Assembly (NCBI GenBank): GCA_030699485.1
Contig: JAUYMM010000062.1
Coordinates: 1 to 7,632, forward strand
DNA from: Candidatus Woesebacteria bacterium
GTDB lineage: Bacteria; Patescibacteriota; Microgenomatia; UBA8517
DNA: 7,632 nt
Direction: 5' to 3'
Part shown: positions 1-5,207 of the stretch, piece after piece
Numbering within the stretch: position 1 is the stretch's first letter
Layout of the letters: the number at the start of each line of letters is the position of its first letter
Made by a program: the position numbers and the translations under genes
Notes under the pieces: model-generated
Told to the model about the DNA's origin: nothing
Database searches by the model: none
What the model saw: only the letters and a program-made list of their open reading frames with translations

Positions 1-1
1 A

Positions 2-166
2 GGTTTTTTTGCTGGTTATGAAAAGGAGAATTTAAAAAATATCATAAATGGTGTTGGAATACTAGCTTGGTTATTTTTAATAATTGCCGTCTTCGTAATC
101 TTTAGATCTATAAAAAAAGAGTATAAACATTTTATTGAAGATGAACCCCACGTTGAAAAGATTTAA
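2..166 (+). CDS. C-terminal end of a membrane protein (partial, possibly DedA family)
   Basis: The frame beginning at base 2 is open for 54 codons to a TAA at 164-166 that directly abuts the next ATG (TAAATG). The gene starts outside the window. The visible peptide has a short polar part (AGYEKENLKNIING), one strongly hydrophobic segment (about residues 18-35, GILAWLFLIIAVFVIF) and a charged, presumably cytoplasmic tail (RSIKKEYKHF, then acidic). A glycine-rich turn, a final transmembrane helix and a basic tail resemble the C-terminus of DedA/SNARE-associated integral membrane proteins, but this stretch is too short to prove the family. The zero-base junction with tsaC-tsaE suggests one transcript and possibly coupled translation. 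That a coding end is present is fairly sure; the family is a guess. Confidence 0.6.
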   Translation, partial: GFFAGYEKENLKNIINGVGILAWLFLIIAVFVIFRSIKKEYKHFIEDEPHVEKI

Positions 167-1216
167 ATGAAAATCATTAAACAATCTAACAAAGTGATCA
201 ATATTGTAGTTAAGGCATTAAATGATGGGCAACTTGTGTTTTTAGCTTCAGAAACTGTTTACGTCGCAGCTGTTGACGCAACAAATGAAAACGCAGTTAA
301 GAAACTTGTGACATTTAAAAATCGCCCTTTTGGCAAACCTTTTTCTGTTGGAGTAACTGACATTAAAATGGCAGAAAAATATGTAGTTTTGAATGAAACT
401 GCAAGAAATTTATATAAAAGATTTCTCCCTGGTCCAGTAACTGTTATTTCAACAGGAAAACACAATTTAGCTAAAGGGGTTGAGGCAGAAAACGGAACTT
501 TAGGTATTAGAATTCCTGATTACCCTTTTTTTCAGAAAGTATGCAAAAAATTAGCTAAACCAATAACTGCAACTTCTGCAAATGCTAGCTACCAAAAAAG
601 GCCATATAAGCTTGCTGATATTTTAGACAACATTTCAAAAAAACAAAAAAAATTAATTGATTTAATGATTGATGCAGGAAAACTCCCACACAATGAACCG
701 TCAACGGTAATTGATACAACACTTGATGATAAACCTATAATTTTAAGACAAGGTGAAATAAAATTAAAAAAGAAAAATGAAGTACTTTCAAGAAGCGGGG
801 AAAATACACAAAATATAGCCAAAGAACTCTGGCAAAAATATGATAGTTTTGTGGGTAATCGGGCAATAATTTTTGCGTTAGAAGGTAAAATGGGCACTGG
901 TAAAACTCAATTTGTAAAAGGGCTAGCAAAAGCAATGGGAATTAAAGAAAAAATATCATCTCCTTCATATGACTTATTAAATTCATATGATTTATTAACA
1001 CACATAGATACGTGGAGAATGATAAATCCTAATAAGGAACTTAAGGATTTGGGAACAAAAAAGTTAATTCATGACAAATCTGTTCTTGCAATTGAATGGG
1101 CTGATCGTACTGTTACTGAAATTAAAAAATATTCAGAGGAAGCAATAATTATTTGGGTAAAAATTAAATATGGGAAAGAAACCAATGACAGACTAATCAG
1201 TTGGGGGATTACGTGA
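167..1216 (+). CDS. tsaC-tsaE: Fused TsaC-TsaE: L-threonylcarbamoyladenylate synthase joined to the t6A ATPase subunit
   Basis: Two enzymes of tRNA t6A37 synthesis lie in one 349-residue cytosolic protein. Residues about 8-198 are a YrdC/Sua5 (TsaC) domain, which makes threonylcarbamoyl-AMP from threonine, bicarbonate and ATP: SETVY (28-32), the KNRP basic motif (51-54), LPGPVTV (87-93), TLGIRIPD (111-118), TSAN (136-139) and STVID..ILRQGEI (179-198). A lysine-rich linker (199-205) follows. Residues 206-349 are a complete TsaE: Walker A GKMGTGKT (240-247), SSPSY (264-268), HID (279-281) and IEWADR (309-314). Each half is near its normal stand-alone length, so this is a true fusion and not a read-through of broken genes. 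Two usually conserved YrdC glycines are replaced (V33 after ETVY, Y142 after SANAS). The ATG touches the previous stop with no clear Shine-Dalgarno, and the end overlaps tsaD by four bases. Family assignment is secure; activity of the TsaC half is inferred. Confidence 0.93.
   Translation: MKIIKQSNKVINIVVKALNDGQLVFLASETVYVAAVDATNENAVKKLVTFKNRPFGKPFSVGVTDIKMAEKYVVLNETARNLYKRFLPGPVTVISTGKHNLAKGVEAENGTLGIRIPDYPFFQKVCKKLAKPITATSANASYQKRPYKLADILDNISKKQKKLIDLMIDAGKLPHNEPSTVIDTTLDDKPIILRQGEIKLKKKNEVLSRSGENTQNIAKELWQKYDSFVGNRAIIFALEGKMGTGKTQFVKGLAKAMGIKEKISSPSYDLLNSYDLLTHIDTWRMINPNKELKDLGTKKLIHDKSVLAIEWADRTVTEIKKYSEEAIIIWVKIKYGKETNDRLISWGIT
1203..1208 (+). promoter_or_regulatory. Possible ribosome binding site for tsaD (GGGGGA)
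   Basis: The purine run GGGGGA ends four bases before the GTG at 1213 and is the only Shine-Dalgarno-like string close to any start in the window. It could pair with the 16S tail with a G-U wobble. It favours GTG 1213 over the in-frame TTG at 1201, which lies before and overlaps the purine run. The spacing is short, so translational coupling through the GTGA overlap may matter more. Confidence 0.4.
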
Positions 1217-2268
1217 TAATCCTAGCCATAGATACATCATGTGATGAAACTGCTGCTGCGGTAACCAGAAACAGTGAGATTGTTTCGAGTGTAATTTGGT
1301 CGCAGTCCTCTTTACATGCAAGTTTTGGTGGAGTAATCCCCAGCCTCGCGCAAAGACAACATCAAGAACGTATTGACTGGGTGGTTGAGCGTGCAATTAA
1401 AAATTGCAAATTGAAAATTAAAAATTGTGACGCGATAGCCGTCACTACAGGCCCAGGATTAGCCATAGCTCTTGGTGTGGGCATAAACAAGGCCAGAGAA
1501 TTAGCAATCAAATATAAAAAACCACTTATTCCTATTAACCACATTGAGGCACATTTACTCTCTCCGTTCGTGAATTCAAAATTCGACAGCGAAGCTGGTC
1601 GAGTAATTCTAAATTCTAAATTTCCAATGTTTGGATTGGTACTTTCGGGAGGGACGACTGTTTTGTGTTTAGTAAAAGGTATTGGAGATTATGAAATGCT
1701 TGCTGAAACCGCTGATGATGCATTAGGTGAAGCTCTTGATAAAGCTGCAAGGCTCTTAGGATTAGGCTATCCCGGAGGTGCAATTTTGGAAAAATTCGCC
1801 AGGTCTGGTAATCCAAATAAATACAATCTTCCATTCCCCTTGCAAAACGACAAAGTAAAAAACAGATTTAGTTATTCAGGATTAAAGACTGCCTTTGTAA
1901 GGCTGTTTGAAGGAATTAAAAACCCAACAAAAGAAGATATATCAGATCTTGCTGCTAGTTTTCAATCCAGAGCCTTCGACCATATTCTTAAAGTTTTGGA
2001 GTATCACTGTTCACTAAAAGTAACTTCGTTACTTTTTGGAGGAGGAGTGGCCAATAACATTGAACTTAAAAAAAGACTTAGAAAACTTTGTAAAAAACAT
2101 GGTATTAAACTCCATGTTCCTTATACTAATAAATTAAACGGGGATAATGCAGCAATGATAGGCGTCACCGCCTATCTGAAAAATAAAAATGTCAAAAATC
2201 TAAACTCTAAATATGGAGGTATTGAAATCATAGAATCAATTGACCGCAACCCAAAACTAAAACTATAA
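1213..2268 (+). CDS. tsaD: tRNA N6-adenosine threonylcarbamoyltransferase TsaD
   Basis: TsaD transfers the threonylcarbamoyl group from TC-AMP to N6 of A37 in ANN-decoding tRNAs, in a cytosolic complex that normally includes TsaB and TsaE. I place the start at GTG 1213, giving 351 residues and the usual family opening (MIILAIDTSCDETAAAV). An in-frame TTG at 1201 would add four residues but lies before the likely binding site. Motifs: the metal ligands HIEAH (H110, H114), SGGTT (145-149, where most bacteria have SGGHT), DALGEALDKAARLLGLGYPGG (169-189), YSGLKTA (221-227), GGGVANN (276-282) and NGDNAAM with the metal-binding D311. All catalytic ligands are present. The stretch between HIEAH and SGG is about ten residues longer than in E. 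coli TsaD as I recall it and is encoded by a palindromic repeat-like segment. Residues 62-72 are encoded by another AT-rich repeat. The GTGA overlap couples it to tsaC-tsaE. Assignment very sure. Confidence 0.96.
   Translation: MIILAIDTSCDETAAAVTRNSEIVSSVIWSQSSLHASFGGVIPSLAQRQHQERIDWVVERAIKNCKLKIKNCDAIAVTTGPGLAIALGVGINKARELAIKYKKPLIPINHIEAHLLSPFVNSKFDSEAGRVILNSKFPMFGLVLSGGTTVLCLVKGIGDYEMLAETADDALGEALDKAARLLGLGYPGGAILEKFARSGNPNKYNLPFPLQNDKVKNRFSYSGLKTAFVRLFEGIKNPTKEDISDLAASFQSRAFDHILKVLEYHCSLKVTSLLFGGGVANNIELKKRLRKLCKKHGIKLHVPYTNKLNGDNAAMIGVTAYLKNKNVKNLNSKYGGIEIIESIDRNPKLKL
1393..1427 (+). repeat. AT-rich direct and inverted repeat inside tsaD
   Basis: The 12-mer AATTAAAAATTG occurs at 1395-1406 and again at 1416-1427, a spacing of 21 bases, so the reading frame holds and the peptide repeats as IKNC-KLK-IKNC. 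The first copy is also part of a perfect inverted repeat, GCAATT-AAA-AATTGC (1393-1407). The protein length here matches E. coli TsaD, so the repeat seems to have replaced sequence, not added to it. Short repeats of this AATTGAAAATT style are, to my recollection, scattered through several AT-rich and Patescibacteria genomes. Whether this one is a dispersed family member cannot be judged from one window. Confidence 0.6.
1572..1621 (+). repeat. Palindromic, repeat-like in-frame insertion within tsaD
   Basis: A hairpin core pairs 1583-1590 (TCGACAGC) with 1594-1602 (GCT, a one-base bulge, GTCGA) around a GAA loop. It is flanked by AT-rich near-inverted arms: GAATTCAAAATTC on the left and AATTCTAAATTC on the right, the latter running on into a second TCTAAATT copy. 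It encodes tsaD residues about 120-136 and accounts for the roughly ten extra residues between the HIEAH and SGG motifs. The structure resembles palindromic elements that insert in frame in genes, as known in Rickettsia, but I cannot show other copies here. Confidence 0.55.
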
Positions 2269-2273
2269 CTTCA

Positions 2274-2282
2274 TGATACAAT
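2274..2282 (+). promoter_or_regulatory. Possible extended -10 promoter for valS (TG-A-TACAAT)
   Basis: In the 21-base gap between tsaD and valS, TGATACAAT matches an extended -10 element (TGnTATAAT with one mismatch). No -35 is visible at the right distance (AAACTA at 2254-2259). The box ends seven bases before the valS ATG, so transcription would start at or one base before that codon and the message would be leaderless. No Shine-Dalgarno lies at a usable distance, which fits. It could also be chance in AT-rich sequence, with valS simply read from the upstream operon. Confidence 0.35.
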
Positions 2283-2289
2283 AATAGGC

Positions 2290-4350
2290 ATGGACACAAA
2301 GTATGATCACAAATTATATGAGGATAAGATTTATAAAGAGTGGGAACAGTCTGGTGCTTTTAGTCCTGTAGTCGACAAAAAGAAAAAACCATTCACCATA
2401 ATTATGCCTCCTCCAAATGCAAGTGATCCATTACATATTGGCCATGCAAGAGAAGTGTCAACACAAGATATTCTAATTAGATTCCACAGAATGACAGGAG
2501 ATCCAACCCTTTGGCTTCCTGGAGCAGATCATGCAGGGATAGAAACACAGTTCATTTTTGAAAAAAAATTAAGAGAAAAAGGTAAAAGTCGCTTTGATTT
2601 TGACAGAGAAACACTTTATCAAATGATTTGGGACGATGTTCAAAAAAACAAAGGTACTATGGAGAGCCAACTTAGAAGATTGGGTGCATCATGTGACTGG
2701 TCCCGAAACAAATTTACCCTAGACCCTGACATTGTCAAAATTGTCTATCAAACATTTAAAAACCTTTATGATGACAAACTTATCTATCGAGGGAAAAGAC
2801 TTGTTAATTACTGTACTAAATGTGGTACTGGATATTCTGAATTAGAGGTCGAGCATATAGATCAGGAGGCCAAACTCTATTACATTAAATATGGGCCATT
2901 TGTACTTGCCACAACACGCCCTGAAACAAAATTTGCAGATACTGCACTTGCTGTTCACCCAAACGACAAGAGGTATAAAAAATATGTTGGTCAAGAAATA
3001 GAAGTTGAAGGACTGCTGGGGAATTTTAAATTAAAAGTAATTAGTGACACCTACGTAGATCCGAAATTTGGAACGGGTGTTGTAAAAATTACACCATATC
3101 ATGATTTTAATGATTTTGAAGTTTGGGAAAGACACAAAAACGAAATGCCAGAGCCAAAGCAGGTAATTGATAAAACAGGAAGATTAACTGAAATTGCGGG
3201 TAAATATGCAGGGGTGAAAATTAAGGCAGCTAGAGAAATAATTGAAAACGATTTGAAAGAAATGGGGCTTTTAGAAAAAGTAACGCAAAATTATTTACAT
3301 AATGTGGGAGTTTGTTATAGATGCAAAACAATTTTAGAACCAATACCTTCTGAACAGTGGTATATAAATGTCAAACCACTTACTACAAAGGCACTAAAAT
3401 CTATAAAGGATGAAAAGGTAAAATTTGTTGCAAAAAAGTATGAGAAGATTGCAATACATTGGCTCAAAAATCTAAAGGATTGGAATATTAGTCGTCAAAT
3501 TGTATGGGGAATAAGAATACCAGCTTGGAAAAATAAAGAAACAGGTGAATGGGTAATTACTGATGGAAAAGCTCCAAAAGGAGCAGTTTGGGAACAAGAT
3601 ACAGACACCTTTGACACTTGGTTTTCGTCAGGTCAATGGCCCTTTGCTACACTACAAACCACGAAGAAAGGTGATTTTGAATATTTCTACCCCACATCAG
3701 TTATGGATCCTTCATACGACATCCTGCCTTTCTGGGTAATCAGAATGGTGATGCTTGGTTTATATAGAACTAACAAAGTACCTTTTGCTAATGTTCTGCT
3801 TCATGGGTTAGTAAGAGATAAAAATGGTGTAAAGATTAGCAAGTCTAAAGGAAACGTAATAGACCCAATTGATATGGCAGATAAGTACGGTGCTGACGCA
3901 CTAAGAATCGCTTTAGTTAGAGGTGTACAAGTTGAAAGTGACAATTCTTTGTCAGAAGAAAACATAAAAGGTCAAAGAAACTTTTCTAATAAAATCTGGA
4001 ATGCTGGTAGGTTTGTAAAAGATTTTGATAACAGGGTAGATGACAACAAGGAATTTAATGACTATTACCAAAAGGAATTTCCAAAGAAAATTACTTTGCT
4101 TTTAGAAAAATATAAAATTGGTTTAGCGGCTGAAGAACTTTATAATACTTTTTGGCATAAATTCTGCGATATTGAAATTGAGAGAGCAAAAAAAGATGAA
4201 ATAAGTTCAAAACAACTAAAAGAAGCTTTGATGGTTTTACTAAAACTTCTTCATCCTTTTATGCCTTTTATTACTGAAGCCCTTTGGCATGAATTAGGAA
4301 ATAAGGATTTACTTCTAACCAGCAAATGGCCTAGTATAAGTAATGTCTAA
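2290..4350 (+). CDS. valS: Valyl-tRNA synthetase, short form
   Basis: This class I synthetase charges tRNA-Val and should clear mischarged threonine. Domains in order: catalytic core with PPPNASDPLHIGH (40-52; HIGH motif 49-52) and GADHAGIETQ (78-87); a probable zinc pair CTKC (175-178) and CYRC (342-345) flanking the CP1 editing domain, which keeps TTRPET (208-213) and GTGVVKITP.HD (261-272); WFSS (444-447); KISKS (515-519); and an anticodon-binding helical domain (about 560-680). LRRLGASCDWSR (128-139) and the TTRPET context mark it as ValRS and not IleRS or LeuRS. At 686 residues it is much shorter than the usual 860-950. It ends just after the anticodon domain, with no C-terminal coiled-coil arm, and the Cys cluster many ValRS carry after the WGxRIPAW motif is absent (residues 346-625 hold no cysteine). 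That motif reads WGIRIPAW, with Ile where bacteria usually have His. The stop at 4348 overlaps the next gene by eight bases. Identity is sure. Confidence 0.96.
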   Translation: MDTKYDHKLYEDKIYKEWEQSGAFSPVVDKKKKPFTIIMPPPNASDPLHIGHAREVSTQDILIRFHRMTGDPTLWLPGADHAGIETQFIFEKKLREKGKSRFDFDRETLYQMIWDDVQKNKGTMESQLRRLGASCDWSRNKFTLDPDIVKIVYQTFKNLYDDKLIYRGKRLVNYCTKCGTGYSELEVEHIDQEAKLYYIKYGPFVLATTRPETKFADTALAVHPNDKRYKKYVGQEIEVEGLLGNFKLKVISDTYVDPKFGTGVVKITPYHDFNDFEVWERHKNEMPEPKQVIDKTGRLTEIAGKYAGVKIKAAREIIENDLKEMGLLEKVTQNYLHNVGVCYRCKTILEPIPSEQWYINVKPLTTKALKSIKDEKVKFVAKKYEKIAIHWLKNLKDWNISRQIVWGIRIPAWKNKETGEWVITDGKAPKGAVWEQDTDTFDTWFSSGQWPFATLQTTKKGDFEYFYPTSVMDPSYDILPFWVIRMVMLGLYRTNKVPFANVLLHGLVRDKNGVKISKSKGNVIDPIDMADKYGADALRIALVRGVQVESDNSLSEENIKGQRNFSNKIWNAGRFVKDFDNRVDDNKEFNDYYQKEFPKKITLLLEKYKIGLAAEELYNTFWHKFCDIEIERAKKDEISSKQLKEALMVLLKLLHPFMPFITEALWHELGNKDLLLTSKWPSISNV

Positions 4351-4582
4351 AGATTTAGAGTATTTACTTTTTGTAAATATAATAATTATTATCTTATTAC
4401 TTTCTATTTTTAATCTTCAGTTTCACAAAAAAAATGAAATTAAAGTGTTAGGTGCCGTAACAAATAATTCTTACTGGGAAGAAATGGCCATAAAACATCC
4501 AACATATAGAGATGCTTGGGTTGAGCTTGGAAGAATGGATATCGTCAAGCAGATTGATCCGAATTACTCTCAGCTTCCTTAA
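4343..4582 (+). CDS. Small membrane-anchored protein with one degenerate TPR-like unit
   Basis: This 79-residue protein has no recognised name. It has a short polar start, one transmembrane or signal-anchor segment (about residues 8-23, LLFVNIIIIILLLSIF) and a basic stretch (HKKNEIK). A helical part follows (YWEEMAIKHPTYRDAWVELG, 44-63, then IDPNY, 71-75) that reads like a single TPR repeat: the PTYRDAW turn and the DPNY end are typical of TPR helix A and the following turn, but helix B is shortened. With an N-in, C-out anchor the TPR-like part would face outward. The ATG overlaps the end of valS by eight bases with no Shine-Dalgarno, so coupled translation is likely. Its last 38 bases overlap the end of the convergent rplY. 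The protein-like composition and TPR signature argue that it is real; function unknown. Confidence 0.68.
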   Translation: MSKDLEYLLFVNIIIIILLLSIFNLQFHKKNEIKVLGAVTNNSYWEEMAIKHPTYRDAWVELGRMDIVKQIDPNYSQLP

Positions 4583-5207
4583 CCTCTTCACCTTCAGCAG
4601 GTACTTCACCCTCAACAGGGGCTTCACCTTCAGCAGGTACTTCTGCAACTACTTCTACTACTTCTTCTTTAGTAGGTGGTTCAACTTTAACAACAATTGA
4701 TTCCAAATCAGTTTTAATCTCTACCTTTTTATCTACCTTTAAATCTTTAACATAAATAGTTTGGTCAACTTCTACTAAAATACTTGCATCTACTATGATT
4801 TTTTCAGGTAAATCTGCAGGTAATGCTTCAACTTCTATTTCGTGTATTTGTTGTACCACAGTACCTAAGTTTTGTTTTTCTGCAAGTGACTCACCTTCTA
4901 TTTCAATAGGCACCATAGCTTCTATTTTTTCAGTCAAATCAACTTGTCTAAAATCAATATGGAGATATTCACCAGATACTGGGTCGATTTGAGTGTTGCT
5001 AACCAAAACCGGTTTCCCTGCTAAATCAATGATTTGTGTTTCACCTGTCTTTTCAAAAACTTCAGTGAATTCTTTATTGTCAACAGTAATAGCTTCAGAC
5101 TTAATTTTTTTCCCAAAAATATTTGCAGGTACTTTACCATCTTTTCTAAGTCTTTTAACTTTTCTTCCAAACAGTTCCCTTTTTTCTAATTTAAGTGTAA
5201 TTTTCAT
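4545..5207 (-). CDS. rplY: Ribosomal protein bL25 (CTC/TL5 two-domain type) with acidic repeat tail
   Basis: bL25 binds 5S rRNA in the large ribosomal subunit. The 220 residues hold an N-terminal L25 domain (about 1-90: ELFGRKVKRLRKDGKVPANIFG at 11-32, HIDF at 83-86) and a C-terminal TL5/CTC beta domain (about 95-177: VPIEIEG at 99-105, VEALPADLPEKI at 126-137, TIYVKDL at 150-156). A very acidic tail (178-220) follows, including three six-residue units, PAEGEA, PVEGEV and PAEGEE. Many CTC-type L25 proteins have an acidic tail; here it is built from an 18-bp tandem repeat. Its ATG overlaps the stop of the DUF4012 gene by one base (TAATG), with no visible Shine-Dalgarno, so it is probably translated by re-initiation. 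The gene ends in TGA inside the convergent small ORF. Assignment is sure. Confidence 0.96.
   Translation of the reverse strand: MKITLKLEKRELFGRKVKRLRKDGKVPANIFGKKIKSEAITVDNKEFTEVFEKTGETQIIDLAGKPVLVSNTQIDPVSGEYLHIDFRQVDLTEKIEAMVPIEIEGESLAEKQNLGTVVQQIHEIEVEALPADLPEKIIVDASILVEVDQTIYVKDLKVDKKVEIKTDLESIVVKVEPPTKEEVVEVVAEVPAEGEAPVEGEVPAEGEEVKEAESNSDQSA
4586..4639 (-). repeat. Three 18-bp tandem repeats in the rplY tail
   Basis: Three consecutive 18-bp units lie at 4586-4603, 4604-4621 and 4622-4639. On the plus strand the first and third are identical (CTTCACCTTCAGCAGGTA), and the middle one differs at four positions. Each unit encodes six residues, giving PAEGEA-PVEGEV-PAEGEE (rplY about 191-208). 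Because the unit is a multiple of three, copy-number change by slippage would lengthen or shorten the tail without a frameshift. Confidence 0.85.

Noticed and set aside
636..652. A7-C-A8 run in tsaC-tsaE as a programmed slippage or phase-variation site
   Set aside because: The frame is intact on both sides and encodes a lysine-rich loop; such A-runs are expected in this AT-rich sequence (another A8 lies near 2560 in valS).
1201..1212. TTG at 1201 as the tsaD start
   Set aside because: It would add four residues (MGDY) before the family's normal MIILAIDTSCDET opening and lies ahead of the purine run GGGGGA; GTG 1213 gives a tight GTGA overlap and the expected N-terminus.
1216..1216. UGA recoded as glycine (Gracilibacteria/Absconditabacteria code)
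   Set aside because: TGA ends tsaC-tsaE exactly at the tsaD start and ends rplY after a normal tail; no TGA is needed inside any conserved domain.
2240..2245. TTGACC as a -35 for the valS promoter
   Set aside because: It lies 31 bases upstream of TACAAT, far beyond a usable 16-19 base spacer, and is within tsaD coding sequence.
4512..4700. A plus-strand open frame over the rplY tail, and similar open frames opposite DUF4012
   Set aside because: They are low-complexity mirror frames of well-identified genes with no start signal or recognisable domain.
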